A stretch of 64,000 bases of DNA from Tsukamurella sp. 8F. GTDB taxonomy: Bacteria; Actinomycetota; Actinomycetes; Mycobacteriales; Mycobacteriaceae. Below the pieces are notes generated by a model. It saw only the letters and a list, made by a program, of their open reading frames with translations. It ran no database searches and was not told where the DNA came from. Positions 39,580-49,076 of the stretch are shown here, one piece after another. The stretch covers positions 186,001-250,000 of the forward strand of contig NZ_JARFTP010000001.1 in assembly GCF_029167375.1 (NCBI RefSeq). The letters are read 5' to 3'. The position numbers were made by a program, and so were the translations under genes. Numbering within the stretch: the first letter of the stretch is position 1; each line of letters opens with the position of its first letter.

Positions 39580-40170
39580 TCACGGCGTGAGGGCTGCGGC
39601 GATCTGGCGGGAGAGGCACGCGTCGAGCGTCGCGCCGGGGTAGAGCGACGGGGCGGAGACGGCGTCCAATGCCAGGCCGTCGACAGTGGCCAGCAACAGC
39701 GCGGCGCGCACGTCCGGCTCCGGCAGGCCGTGTGCGCCGAGGATCTCGACGAGCTCGGAGCGGATCCCGCCGAGGATGAGCGACTGCACCTCGGCAAGCT
39801 CGGCGGAGTGTGTGGCGCGCGCGGCGAACTCGACCATCACTGCGGCCTCGCGACGCCGGGCGACCGTGGTAGGCAGTAGATGCCGCAGTGCCGCGGACAA
39901 CCGGTCGTCGACCGGCGCGCCTGCGTCGCGCGCTACCGGGTCGCGATCGATCCGCCGGCGGATGCGCTCTGCCAGACGCTGGAACACGAAGCGGTAAAGC
40001 GCGTCTGTCGTGGGGAAATGATGTTGCACGGCGCCGATGGACACACCGGCCTCGTCGGCCACGCCGCGCACGGTCATGCCGGACAGGCCTCTCCGTCCGG
40101 CGACCGCGAGTGCCGCGTCGGCGAGGTCGTCCGGTCCGGTACTGCGTCGGGTCACCACCTGGACAACCAT
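39580..40170 (-). CDS. TetR regulator with overlapping start operator
   Basis: TetR repressor of about 196 residues. The helix-turn-helix is MTVRGVADEAGVSIGAVQHHFPTT; the C-terminal ligand domain contains GLALDAVSAPSLYPGATLD. The ATG at 40170 (MVVQVVTRRSTG) is preferred, but an in-frame ATG at 40188 lies inside the palindrome. It is divergent from the nitroreductase-like gene and converges on the exporter with a 5-bp gap. The palindrome covering both starts is its probable operator. Confidence 0.88.
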   Translation of the reverse strand: MVVQVVTRRSTGPDDLADAALAVAGRRGLSGMTVRGVADEAGVSIGAVQHHFPTTDALYRFVFQRLAERIRRRIDRDPVARDAGAPVDDRLSAALRHLLPTTVARRREAAVMVEFAARATHSAELAEVQSLILGGIRSELVEILGAHGLPEPDVRAALLLATVDGLALDAVSAPSLYPGATLDACLSRQIAAALTP

Positions 40171-40200
40171 ACATCCGTATGGAACCATACGGATGTATGG
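40167..40200. promoter_or_regulatory. 34-bp perfect palindrome made of two operators
   Basis: CCATACATCCGTATGG (40167-40182), AA, then its exact reverse complement (40185-40200). Each 16-bp arm is itself an inverted repeat, CCATAC-N4-GTATGG, so two TetR dimers could bind side by side. The start codons of both divergent genes lie within it, and the two alternative longer N-termini would share the peptide PYGCM because of the symmetry. Confidence 0.8.
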
Positions 40201-40913
40201 GAACGGGTGCGCGCGCCGTGGTCACCGGGTCCGTCGGCCTGGCGGTTCTGCAGTGGATGCTGTGGGGCGTCGATCCCTCCGTGGGCCGTGACCCGGTGCA
40301 GCCCGCGGTCGTCACAGGGCTGATGGCCGCGAACATCGTCCTGACGCTCGCCTCGCCGCGGGCCAAGCGGACCGTCGTCGCCGCGGTGCAGCGATGGACT
40401 CTCAATCCCGTTGTACGGCTGCTCTTCCGGATCGGCTTCGTACCCTTCGGATATGCGCTCCTGGAGACCACCGGGCGTGTCACGCAGCGGCCGCGGGTGG
40501 TCCCGGTGGGCAACGGACACCGCGGCGGCGTCTTCTGGATCGTCGCCGAGCACGGCGAGCGCGCCGACTACGTGAAGAACCTTCGACGCGACCCGCGCGT
40601 GCGTGTCCGCTTCCGCCGCGGCCTGCGTTTCGTGTGGGTATCGGGCGTCGCACAGGTGGTCGCGGGCGACGACCCGCTTGCCCGCCAGCGCCTGCTGTGC
40701 GGGTGGCGGCCGCTGCGCTGGCTCAACGCTGTGAACGTACGCGCCCTGAGTGCGGAACCCGTGACCGTGCGCATCGACCTCGTGGACATCACCGTGTGCG
40801 GAGGATCGCGAACGAGTGCCCCGGCAAGGTCGTCGAATTCCCGGACGTCTCCGGCTCGTCCCACCACAGCACCGGATCGCCGCCGATCGGGATCCGCGCC
40901 CCGTCCGGGGTGA
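40197..40913 (+). CDS. F420-type nitroreductase (DDN/Rv1558-like) protein
   Basis: The 238-residue protein is related to the deazaflavin-dependent nitroreductase family. It has an N-terminal hydrophobic part (about 5-50) and the core VVPVGNGHRGGVFWIVAEHGERADYVKNLRRDPRV, which marks the split beta-barrel F420-binding fold; it then continues with VRFRRGLRFVWVSGVA. Rv1558, next to ilvA and treZ in M. tuberculosis, is the likely counterpart. The last 40 or so residues are Arg/Ser/Pro-rich and overlap the 3' end of treZ by 125 bp; they look like readthrough into the opposite gene rather than a domain. Confidence 0.8.
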   Translation: MGTGARAVVTGSVGLAVLQWMLWGVDPSVGRDPVQPAVVTGLMAANIVLTLASPRAKRTVVAAVQRWTLNPVVRLLFRIGFVPFGYALLETTGRVTQRPRVVPVGNGHRGGVFWIVAEHGERADYVKNLRRDPRVRVRFRRGLRFVWVSGVAQVVAGDDPLARQRLLCGWRPLRWLNAVNVRALSAEPVTVRIDLVDITVCGGSRTSAPARSSNSRTSPARPTTAPDRRRSGSAPRPG

Positions 40914-42510
40914 AGGTGACCAGCAGCGTGAAATCGCCACGGTGCACGGCGAACCACGACTCGTCGTCCGGGTATTCGGTCGTCAGCATCCGCAGGTCGC
41001 CGTCGAGGATGCCGGGCCGGCCCTCCCGGAACGCCAGTAGATCTCGGTACGCGGCGAGCACGCGCGCATGAGGCTGCCTTTCCCGCTGCGACCAGTCCAG
41101 CTTGGACGCTTCGAATGTGACGGGGTCCTGTGGGTCGGGCACGTCCCCGGGCGGCCACCCGTGCTGGACGAACTCCGCGACCCGGCCCTCCGCGGTCCGC
41201 CGCGCCAGCTCCGGCTCGGGATGGCTGGTGAAGAACTGGAACGGTGTGGTGGCGCCCCACTCCTCGCCCATGAACAACATCGGCGTGAAGGGGGAGAACA
41301 ACACCAGAGCCGCCTTGACGACCAGCTGGCCGGGCGTCAGATATGCGGCCGGGCGATCGCCGGTGGCGCGGTTGCCGATCTGGTCGTGCGTGCACGTGTA
41401 GGCGAGCAGTCGCCCGCCGTCGACGATGTCCCGATCCAACGGGCGCCCATGGCGTCTGCGCCGGAAAGACGAGTACGTTCCGGCGTGGAAGAAGCCTTCC
41501 CGCAACACCTTCGACAGGCATTCGGCGCTGCCGAAGTCGGCGTAGTAGCCCTGCCGCTCGCCCGATACGATGGCGTGGATCGCGTGGTGGACGTCGTCGT
41601 CCCACTGCGCGGCCAAGCCGTACCCACCGCGGTCGCGCGGCGTGACGAGGCGCGGATCGTTCAGGTCGGACTCGGCGACCAGGGCGAGTGGCCGACCGAG
41701 GTCGGTCGCCAGCGCCTCCGTCCGGGTGGCCAGCTCCTCGAGCAGGTGGACGGCCGTGGTATCGGCCAGGGCGTGTACGGCGTCGAGGCGCAGCCCGTCG
41801 GCGCCGAAGTCGCGCATCCACCGCAACGCGCTTTCGATGACGAACTCCCGGACCTCGTCGCTGTCGGGTCCCGCGATGTTGATCGTGCGACCCCAGGTGT
41901 TGGTTCCGTCGGTCTCGTAGGGACCGAATCGGCCCAGGTAGTTTCCGGACGGACCGAGGTGGTTGTAGACGGCATCGATGAGTACGCCGAGGCCGCGCTC
42001 GTGTGCGGCGGCGATCAGCCGCAGCAGCGCGTCAGGGCCCCCGTAGGGCTCGTGCACCGCATACCAGCCGACCCCGTCGTAGCCCCAGTTGTGCACTCCG
42101 TTCACGGCGTTCACCGGCATCAGCTCGACGAAGCCGACCCCGAGGGCCGCGAGATGGTCGAGTCGCTCGATCGCCGCGTCGAACGTCCCATCGGGCGTGA
42201 ACGTGCCGACGTGCAACTCATACACCACCGAATGGTGCAGCTCACGGCCCGCCCACCGCGGCGGCGCGACGGGAGCCGACCAGACCTGTGAAGGGGAGTG
42301 CACGCCGTCCGGTTGCCGTGGCGACCGCGGGTCCGGCAGTACGGTCTCCTCACCGTCGAGAATGAAGCCGTAGCGCGCCCCCGGGGCGGCCTCCGCCACG
42401 ACGGCCCACCAGCCGCCGCCCGCGGGTGCCATCGGATGCTCGGTGCCGTCCACCCACAGAACCACTGACGACGGCCGTGGGGCCCACACCTCGAATGTCC
42501 TCTGCGCCAT
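40789..42510 (-). CDS. treZ: Malto-oligosyltrehalose trehalohydrolase
   Basis: Releases trehalose from maltooligosyl-trehalose, the last step of the TreXYZ route. The 573-residue GH13 enzyme has an N-terminal carbohydrate-binding fold (1-90, FEVWAPRPSSVVLWVDG). The catalytic motifs are DAVYNHLGPSGN, GLRLDAVHAL (nucleophile Asp), LVAESDLND (acid Glu) and YTCTHDQIGNRATG. The ATG at 42510 is well placed. It is the last gene of the operon. Its 3' end overlaps the convergent nitroreductase-like frame. Confidence 0.96.
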   Translation of the reverse strand: MAQRTFEVWAPRPSSVVLWVDGTEHPMAPAGGGWWAVVAEAAPGARYGFILDGEETVLPDPRSPRQPDGVHSPSQVWSAPVAPPRWAGRELHHSVVYELHVGTFTPDGTFDAAIERLDHLAALGVGFVELMPVNAVNGVHNWGYDGVGWYAVHEPYGGPDALLRLIAAAHERGLGVLIDAVYNHLGPSGNYLGRFGPYETDGTNTWGRTINIAGPDSDEVREFVIESALRWMRDFGADGLRLDAVHALADTTAVHLLEELATRTEALATDLGRPLALVAESDLNDPRLVTPRDRGGYGLAAQWDDDVHHAIHAIVSGERQGYYADFGSAECLSKVLREGFFHAGTYSSFRRRRHGRPLDRDIVDGGRLLAYTCTHDQIGNRATGDRPAAYLTPGQLVVKAALVLFSPFTPMLFMGEEWGATTPFQFFTSHPEPELARRTAEGRVAEFVQHGWPPGDVPDPQDPVTFEASKLDWSQRERQPHARVLAAYRDLLAFREGRPGILDGDLRMLTTEYPDDESWFAVHRGDFTLLVTFTPDGARIPIGGDPVLWWDEPETSGNSTTLPGHSFAILRTR

Positions 42511-42556
42511 CAGGAGCCCACCCTATCGGCAACGGTGCTCGGTGCCGTTCGCGGCG

Positions 42557-43249
42557 CTAGTGCAACTCCTCCCACGCCGCCACACGCGCACGATGCAGGT
42601 CCAGCGCCGCGAGCACGTCCTCGACCCCGGTGTGAGTACCGCCGTCGACCCGACCGGCCAGCGCGAACCGGCGGTCTGCCAGGCGCTCGAAGCGCCACTC
42701 GTCGTCCAGCGGCTCTCGCGCGATGACGGTGGTCAGATGCGCCGTCGCGGGGATCCCGGCGCATAGGTCCCCGCGGTCGCACTCGATCTCCGCGAAGATG
42801 CGCGGGCCGAGCCGCGCGTACACCGTTTCGGTGACGGGCACAGACGCGAGCACCGCAACGTCACCCTGGAGCACGAGCCGATCGAAGACCTCGCCGGCCA
42901 GCGCCCACGCATCAGCGAGGGACGCGAACTCCAGCAGCAGATGCGCCGCCTCATGCGGATCGGTGACGCAGCCCAACAAGGACCGCCGACCGTCGCGTTG
43001 CCCGCGCAGCTCTATCGCTGTGTGGCCGCCTGCCCGGACCGCGTGCGCGGTGAACGTGGCGGAGCCGACCCGCATCTGCAGGGTGCCGCCCGGCACGACG
43101 ACGGGATCGAGCGCGTGATCGCGCAGCACATCGGCGACGGTGTGTAGCGGGGTGCGGTGGAGCCCTGCGCACGCGCGGGATGCCGGGTCGAGCACGGGGC
43201 GGCCGGCGCGGTCGCCCCCGGTGGTGGCCGAGGTCGCTTTCGTATTCAT
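42557..43249 (-). CDS. Unknown protein inside the trehalose operon
   Basis: The 230-residue protein is not recognised. After a Thr/Ala-rich start, the chain looks like two alpha/beta halves: LQMRVGSATFTAHAVRAGGHTAIELRG and the helix DPHEAAHLLLEFASLADAWAL, then ETVYARLGPRIFAEIECDRGDL. There is no signal peptide or membrane helix. It lies between treY and treZ with gaps of 39 and 46 bp, all on one strand, so it is probably co-transcribed and connected with trehalose or glycogen use. The frame extends upstream to 43279 (GTG); the ATG at 43249 is the more usual choice. Confidence 0.75.
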   Translation of the reverse strand: MNTKATSATTGGDRAGRPVLDPASRACAGLHRTPLHTVADVLRDHALDPVVVPGGTLQMRVGSATFTAHAVRAGGHTAIELRGQRDGRRSLLGCVTDPHEAAHLLLEFASLADAWALAGEVFDRLVLQGDVAVLASVPVTETVYARLGPRIFAEIECDRGDLCAGIPATAHLTTVIAREPLDDEWRFERLADRRFALAGRVDGGTHTGVEDVLAALDLHRARVAAWEELH

Positions 43250-43288
43250 GAGGTCAAGTGTGCGACCTACCCCTGACAAGTTTCCGTA

Positions 43289-45592
43289 TCAGCAGGTCAG
43301 GAGTGCGATCGGACGTTCGAAGAAGATCTCCGAGGCCGCAGCCGCACCCGTGTACGTGCGCCCCGACAACGTGTCGGTCCACGTCCCGTCCGGTAGCTCG
43401 ACGATCGTGTCGCGCCAGCCGCCGTCCACCGCCAGATGTAGCGACCAGCGGGTGGCCAGCGCGACCACGTCCGGCGCCGACCCCGCGGGCGCGCGGCCGA
43501 ATCCCAGCACGTGTCCGGACCCTGCGCCGTGAGCGCGCACTGGGACGTAGTCCCCACCGACGAACGACGCGGGCCGCTCACGCCGCAGCCGAAGCGCGCT
43601 GCGCACGAGCTCGAACTTCGGATGTCCCTCGCGCGGCGACCGGAAGTCCACCGGCCTCCGGTTGTCGGGGTCTACCAGGGAGTCCTCCCAGAGCTCGGTG
43701 CCCTGGTAGACGTCCGGAACACCGGGACCGGCCAGTTGCATCAGCTTCTGGCCCAGTGAGTCGGATCGCGCATGTGGGTCGAGCGCGGCCACGAACGCGG
43801 TCACCGATGGGGTGAGCCGATCGAACACGCCGTCCAGGAAGTCGTGCGCGGCCGCCTCGAAGGCCTCGTCGGGGGCGTTCCACGACGTGCCCAGCGAACC
43901 CTCGCGCATCGCCTTCTCGGCATACGCGTGCACCCGCCCGCGCAGCTCGTCTGTCACCACGCCGTCCACCGGCCACACGCCGATCACGGCCTGCCACAAC
44001 AGCAGGCCGGTCACGGGCTCGGGCGGCGGTGTGTCGGAGAGCGCCTCGTGCCACGAGTCCAGCGCCGCGGCCCACTCGCCCGGGCATTGCGACAGCACCG
44101 ATATCCGCGCCCGCACGTCCTCGCCGCGTTTGGTGTCGTGGGTCGAGAGGGTCGTCATCGCGGCGGGCAGGTCGCGCGCCCGCGCCACGAACGCCTCATG
44201 GGGATCGGACGGGCCGAACGTGCCGGGTTCGCCGCCCACCTCCTGCAGCGAGGTCAGGCGTGCCGTGCGGTAGAACACGGTGTCCTCGACCGACTTCGCC
44301 GTCACGGCGCCGCACAGCTGCGCGAAGCGGGCGTTCGCCTCGCCCGCTCGCCGACGCGCGGCGGCCAGCGTCGTGAACGCCGGGCCGGGCACGGCGCGGC
44401 CGGCGAGGTACTCGATCGCGGAGGCCTGCTCGCGCAGCACCGGGTAATCGTCCCGGTAGTAGGGCACGCGCGAGACCCACTGCGTCGCAGCGTCGGCGAC
44501 GCCGTCCGCCGACACACCCGTCGCCGCCGCCTCGGCGAGCGCCGCCCGCGACAACCGCCCGAGTTCAGCGGGGAAGAGATCGCGGGCCACGCTGCACTTG
44601 ACCTCCTGCACCTGCTCCCCGAGCCACGCGGCGTCGCCCGTGGATCCGGTCGTCCGCAGGTGCAGACGCGTGAGCGGTTCCTCGCCTGCGGGGTCGACGA
44701 AGGCGTGCCCGAGCTCGCGTAGCGCGTCGTAGCCCGTGGTACCCGCGACGGGCAGCGTCGGGTCGAGGTGTTCACCCGGCTCCAGTATCTTCTCGACGAC
44801 GATCCAGGCGTCGCCGCCGCAGAGTTCGCGGAGCCGGCGCAGGTAACCTCCGGGATCCGTCAGCCCATCGGGGTGGTCCACCCGTAGGCCGTCGACGAGC
44901 CCGTCCGAGAACCACGAGCCGATCTCGGCGTGCGTCGCAGCGAACACCGCCGGGTCCTCCTGCCGCAGCGCGGCGAGCGAGTCGACGGCGAAGAATCGGC
45001 GGTAGGTGCGCACCGGCGAGTCCCAGCGAACGAGCCGATACTGCTGTGCGGCAGCTATTTCCGCGTCTGGAAGCGACCACGTGGTGGGGGCCAGTGGGAA
45101 GCGGTGTTCGTAATACGCCAGCTCGGGTTCGGGGCCGCTCCGATCCACCGTGACGGCTCCGTCGGAGCCCAGCACGGGCACCGCGAGGAGGCCGCCGCAC
45201 CCGTTGTCGGGGGACCAGTCGATATCGAAGAACGAGGCCCAGGCCGACGAGGGGCCGTAGCGCAGTACATCCCACCACCACGCGTTCTCGCGCGGCGCGC
45301 CCACGCCCATATGGTTCGGCACGATATCGACGACGAGGCCGAGCCCCGCTGTGTGCGCGGCCCCGGCGAGTGACTCGAGCCCCGCGCGTCCGCCGAGTTC
45401 GGCGGACACAGTCGTGGGATCGGTGACGTCATAGCCGTGCGTCGACCCGAGCACGGGCGTCAGGATCGGCGAGAGGTACAGATGCGTCACGCCGAGGTCG
45501 GCGAGGTACGGAACCAGTGCCTCGGCGGCGGCGAACCCGAAGTCGGGCGTGAGCTGTAGGCGGTAGGTCGCCCCGACGGGCCGCGTCGTCAC
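43289..45592 (-). CDS. treY: Malto-oligosyltrehalose synthase
   Basis: Turns the reducing end of a maltodextrin into a terminal trehalose unit. The 767-residue GH13 enzyme starts VTTRPVGATYRLQLTPDFGF, as is standard for TreY, with LYLSPILTPVLGSTHGYDV. The motifs are VVDIVPNHMG, VDGLRVDHPDGLTDPGGYL, IVVEKILEPGE and STHDTKRGEDVRARI. The GTG at 45592 overlaps the treX stop (GTGA); the frame extends further upstream but without homology. Confidence 0.96.
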   Translation of the reverse strand: MTTRPVGATYRLQLTPDFGFAAAEALVPYLADLGVTHLYLSPILTPVLGSTHGYDVTDPTTVSAELGGRAGLESLAGAAHTAGLGLVVDIVPNHMGVGAPRENAWWWDVLRYGPSSAWASFFDIDWSPDNGCGGLLAVPVLGSDGAVTVDRSGPEPELAYYEHRFPLAPTTWSLPDAEIAAAQQYRLVRWDSPVRTYRRFFAVDSLAALRQEDPAVFAATHAEIGSWFSDGLVDGLRVDHPDGLTDPGGYLRRLRELCGGDAWIVVEKILEPGEHLDPTLPVAGTTGYDALRELGHAFVDPAGEEPLTRLHLRTTGSTGDAAWLGEQVQEVKCSVARDLFPAELGRLSRAALAEAAATGVSADGVADAATQWVSRVPYYRDDYPVLREQASAIEYLAGRAVPGPAFTTLAAARRRAGEANARFAQLCGAVTAKSVEDTVFYRTARLTSLQEVGGEPGTFGPSDPHEAFVARARDLPAAMTTLSTHDTKRGEDVRARISVLSQCPGEWAAALDSWHEALSDTPPPEPVTGLLLWQAVIGVWPVDGVVTDELRGRVHAYAEKAMREGSLGTSWNAPDEAFEAAAHDFLDGVFDRLTPSVTAFVAALDPHARSDSLGQKLMQLAGPGVPDVYQGTELWEDSLVDPDNRRPVDFRSPREGHPKFELVRSALRLRRERPASFVGGDYVPVRAHGAGSGHVLGFGRAPAGSAPDVVALATRWSLHLAVDGGWRDTIVELPDGTWTDTLSGRTYTGAAAASEIFFERPIALLTC

Positions 45593-47739
45593 GCGTCCTC
45601 CGCGGCGACGTGCACGAGTACGAGTAGTGACCGCGCCCCCACCGTGACACGCTCCCCGGCGACCACATCGGTCTCCGATTCGCCCGCGGGGTGCGTCGTG
45701 TCGAGCACGCCGCGCCAGCGCTGGGAGTCGAAGCGGGTGGGCAGGGTGAACTCGATGTCCTCGTAGTGGGCGTTGAAGCACAGCAGGAACGAGTCGTCCA
45801 CGACCCGCTCACCGCGGGCATCGGGCTCCTCGATGCCGTTGCCGTTCAGGAACACCGCGAGGGATCTGCCGAACCCCGAGCCCCAGTCGGCCTCGGTCAT
45901 CTCGTCGCCGCCCGGGGTGAGCCACGCGATGTCGCGCAGTTGCTCGCCGCTGCGGATCGGCAGCCCGCGGAAGAAGCGGCGGCGCCGGAACACGGGGTGC
46001 AGGGCCCGCAGTCGCACCGCCCTGCGGGTGAAGTCGACCAACTCGGCATTCGACTCGGCGAGTGACCAGTCGATCCAGGTCAGCTCGTTGTCCTGGCAGT
46101 ACGCGTTGTTGTTACCGCGCTGGGTGCGTCCGAGCTCGTCGCCGTGCGCGATCATGGGCGTGCCCTGCGACAGCAGCAGGGTCGCCATGATGTTGCGCCG
46201 CTGGCGCGCCCGCAGCGCGAGGATCTCGGGATCGTCGGTCTCACCCTCGACACCGCAGTTCCACGACCGGTTGTGCGATTCGCCGTCGCGATTCTCCTCG
46301 CCGTTGGCCTCGTTGTGCTTGTCGTTGTACGAGACCAGGTCGCCGAGGGTGAAGCCGTCGTGGGCCGTGACGAAGTTGATAGACGCGCCCGGGCGGCGGC
46401 CCGTGTTCTCGTACAGGTCCGAACTCCCGGTGAGGCGCGATGCGAACTCGCCCAGCGTCGCCGGTTCTCCGCGCCAGTAGTCGCGGACGGTATCGCGGAA
46501 CTTCCCGTTCCACTCGGTCCACAGCGGCGGGAAGTTGCCCACCTGGTAGCCGCCCTCACCCACGTCCCAGGGTTCCGCGATGAGTTTCACCTGCGATACC
46601 ACAGGGTCCTGTTGGACCAGGTCGAAGAATGCGGACAGGCGGTCCACGTCGTGCAGTTCGCGGGCCAGCGTGGACGCGAGGTCGAAGCGGAACCCGTCCA
46701 CGTGCATCTCGGTCACCCAGTAGCGCAGCGAGTCCATGATCAGCTGCAGCGTGTGCGGATTGCGGACGTTGAGGCTGTTGCCCGTGCCGGTGTAGTCCAT
46801 GTAGTGCTCGGCGTCGCCGTCCACCAGGCGGTAGTACGCCGCGTTGTCGATTCCGCGGAAGCCGATGGTCGGCCCGTGGTGGTTGCCCTCGGCGGTGTGG
46901 TTGTAGACGACGTCGAGGATCACCTCGAGGCCGGCCTCGTGGTAGTCGCGCACCATCGCCTTGAACTCGGTGACCGCGTCCGGGGTCGACGCGTACTCGT
47001 GGTGCGGTGCCAGGAATCCGAAGCTGTTGTAGCCCCAGTAGTTTCGCAATCCCTTGTCCAGCAGCGTCTGGTCCTGCATGAACTGGTGCACCGGCATCAG
47101 CTCGATCGCGGTCACCCCCAGATCCTTGAGGTGCGTGATTATCTCGGGGTGCGCGAGGCCCGCGTACGTCCCGCGCAGCGACTCCGGAATCCCCGGGTGC
47201 CGCATCGTCATGCCCTTGACGTGCGCCTCGTAGATGACGGTCTCGTGGTACGGCCGGCGCGGTGCGCGATCGTGCCGCCAGTCGAAGTAGGGGTTTATGA
47301 CGACGGACGTCATCGTGTGCCCGAACGAGTCGCGCTCGGGCTCCTCGGAGTAGCTGAACAGCGACGGGTTCCCGTCGAACTCTCCGGTGAACGCCTTGGC
47401 GTACGGGTCGAACAGCAGCTTCGTCGGGTCGCAGCGCAGCCCGGACCCCGGATCGTACGGCCCGTGCACGCGGAACCCGTAACGCTGTCCGGGAGCGACC
47501 GCGGGAAGGTACGCGTGCCAGACGTGGCCGTCGACCTCGGTGAGCTCGACACGCGTCTCGCGATCGTCGTCGTCCAACAGACACAACTCGACTCGCTCTG
47601 CCACCTCGGAGAACAGAGCGAAATTGGTGCCGCCGCCGTCGTACGCGGCGCCGAGCGGATAGTGGGCTCCGGGCCAGACCTCCAGAGGTGGCGGGACCGG
47701 AGCGGGGCTGGGCGCCTGATCGGCGGTCGGGGAGGTCAC
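45589..47739 (-). CDS. treX: Glycogen debranching enzyme TreX/GlgX
   Basis: Cuts alpha-1,6 branches of glycogen or maltodextrin to feed TreY. The 716-residue enzyme has an N-terminal CBM48-like domain (about 20-120, GGTNFALFSEVAERVELCLLD). The GH13 barrel shows VILDVVYNHTAEGN, VDGFRFDLASTLAR, LIAEPWDVGEGGYQVG and FVTAHDGFTLGDL. A C-terminal beta domain follows. The GTG start at 47739 lies only 37 bp from the divergent bioA start. It is the first gene of the treX-treY-unknown-treZ operon. Confidence 0.96.
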   Translation of the reverse strand: MTSPTADQAPSPAPVPPPLEVWPGAHYPLGAAYDGGGTNFALFSEVAERVELCLLDDDDRETRVELTEVDGHVWHAYLPAVAPGQRYGFRVHGPYDPGSGLRCDPTKLLFDPYAKAFTGEFDGNPSLFSYSEEPERDSFGHTMTSVVINPYFDWRHDRAPRRPYHETVIYEAHVKGMTMRHPGIPESLRGTYAGLAHPEIITHLKDLGVTAIELMPVHQFMQDQTLLDKGLRNYWGYNSFGFLAPHHEYASTPDAVTEFKAMVRDYHEAGLEVILDVVYNHTAEGNHHGPTIGFRGIDNAAYYRLVDGDAEHYMDYTGTGNSLNVRNPHTLQLIMDSLRYWVTEMHVDGFRFDLASTLARELHDVDRLSAFFDLVQQDPVVSQVKLIAEPWDVGEGGYQVGNFPPLWTEWNGKFRDTVRDYWRGEPATLGEFASRLTGSSDLYENTGRRPGASINFVTAHDGFTLGDLVSYNDKHNEANGEENRDGESHNRSWNCGVEGETDDPEILALRARQRRNIMATLLLSQGTPMIAHGDELGRTQRGNNNAYCQDNELTWIDWSLAESNAELVDFTRRAVRLRALHPVFRRRRFFRGLPIRSGEQLRDIAWLTPGGDEMTEADWGSGFGRSLAVFLNGNGIEEPDARGERVVDDSFLLCFNAHYEDIEFTLPTRFDSQRWRGVLDTTHPAGESETDVVAGERVTVGARSLLVLVHVAAEDA

Positions 47740-47776
47740 CTCGTCACCCTAGTGGCGATTACCCTGACCCGTCGTG

Positions 47777-49072
47777 ATGAGCCGTATGACCTCCGAGACG
47801 GTGTCCGCGCTGGACGCCGCCACGCTCTGGCATCCCTACGCACCCGCGCTCGCGGACGCGCCGGGCGCGGTCCCGCCGCTCGTGGTGGAGTCCGCCGAGG
47901 GGGTGCGCCTGCGGCTCGGGGACGGCCGTGAGCTGGTGGACGGCATGAGCTCGTGGTGGGCCGCGATCCACGGCTACCGGCACCCCGCGCTCGATCGTGC
48001 CGCGCGTGACCAGCTGGGGCGGATGGCACACGTGATGTTCGGTGGGCTCACGCACGAGCCCGCGGCGCGGCTGGGGCAGTTGCTCGTCGACGTCACGCCC
48101 GGCGGGCTGGACCGCGTGTTCCTGTGCGACTCGGGCTCCGTATCGGTCGAGATCGCCGTGAAGACCGCGCTGCAGTACTGGCGGGCACGCGGCGTGGCGG
48201 GTCGTCACCGGCTGCTCACGTGGCGCGGCGGATACCACGGCGATACGTTCACGCCGATGAGCGTCTGCGACCCCGAGGGAGGGATGCACGCGCTCTGGAC
48301 CGACGTCCTGTCGGAGCAGGTGTTCGCGCCGCCGCCGCCGGCCGAGTACGACGCGGAGTACGTCGCGGGGCTGGAGCGGCTGGTCGCCGAGCACAGTGAC
48401 GAACTCGCGGCCGTCATCGTGGAGCCGATCGTCCAGGGCGCCGGCGGTATGCGATTCCACCCGCCCGCGCTCGTGGCCGATCTGCGGCGTATCTGCGCCG
48501 CCCACGGGGTCCTGCTGATCTGCGACGAGATCGCCACCGGGTTCGGGCGTACCGGAACCCTGTTCGCCTGCGACGCCGCCGGCGTCACCCCCGACATCAT
48601 GTGCGTCGGCAAGGCGTTGACCGGCGGGTACGTCACGCTCGCCGCGGTCCTGTGCACCGACGAGGTCGCGGCCACCATCTCGCGCTCGCCGCAGGGCGCG
48701 CTCATGCACGGTCCGACGTTCATGGGCAACCCGCTCGCGTGCGCGATCGCCGTAGCCTCGATCGAGGAACTGCTGCGCCGCGACTGGGCGGGTGAGGTGG
48801 CCGCGGTCGAGGCCGGGCTGGAGTCGGCCCTGCGTCCGCTGTCCGCCCTCGACGGCGTCTCCGATGTCCGTGTGCGGGGGGCGATCGGCGTGGTGCAGTT
48901 GGAGCGGCCGGTCGACATGCGGTCGGCCACCGATGCCGCGGTCGACGCGGGCGTCTGGCTGCGGCCGTTCCGCGACCTCGTGTACACCATGCCGCCGTAT
49001 CTCTGCACGGCCGACGACGTGGCCGCGGTCGGCGCCGGGGTTGGTGCGGCCGTGCGCGCCGCTCTACAGTGA
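47777..49072 (+). CDS. bioA: Adenosylmethionine-8-amino-7-oxononanoate aminotransferase
   Basis: PLP enzyme that makes 7,8-diaminopelargonate in biotin synthesis, with S-adenosylmethionine as amino donor. The 431-residue chain shows [36 protein letters not shown] and the PLP lysine in [14 protein letters not shown]. The ATG at 47777 is one of several near starts (GTG 47774, ATG 47789). It is the first gene of bioA-bioF-bioD. Confidence 0.95.
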   Translation: MSRMTSETVSALDAATLWHPYAPALADAPGAVPPLVVESAEGVRLRLGDGRELVDGMSSWWAAIHGYRHPALDRAARDQLGRMAHVMFGGLTHEPAARLGQLLVDVTPGGLDRVFLCDSGSVSVEIAVKTALQYWRARGVAGRHRLLTWRGGYHGDTFTPMSVCDPEGGMHALWTDVLSEQVFAPPPPAEYDAEYVAGLERLVAEHSDELAAVIVEPIVQGAGGMRFHPPALVADLRRICAAHGVLLICDEIATGFGRTGTLFACDAAGVTPDIMCVGKALTGGYVTLAAVLCTDEVAATISRSPQGALMHGPTFMGNPLACAIAVASIEELLRRDWAGEVAAVEAGLESALRPLSALDGVSDVRVRGAIGVVQLERPVDMRSATDAAVDAGVWLRPFRDLVYTMPPYLCTADDVAAVGAGVGAAVRAALQ

Positions 49073-49076
49073 GCCC

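Noticed and set aside
46144-47931. 595-codon plus-strand frame opposite treX
   Set aside because: Composition typical of antisense frames; treX has all GH13 motifs on the other strand.
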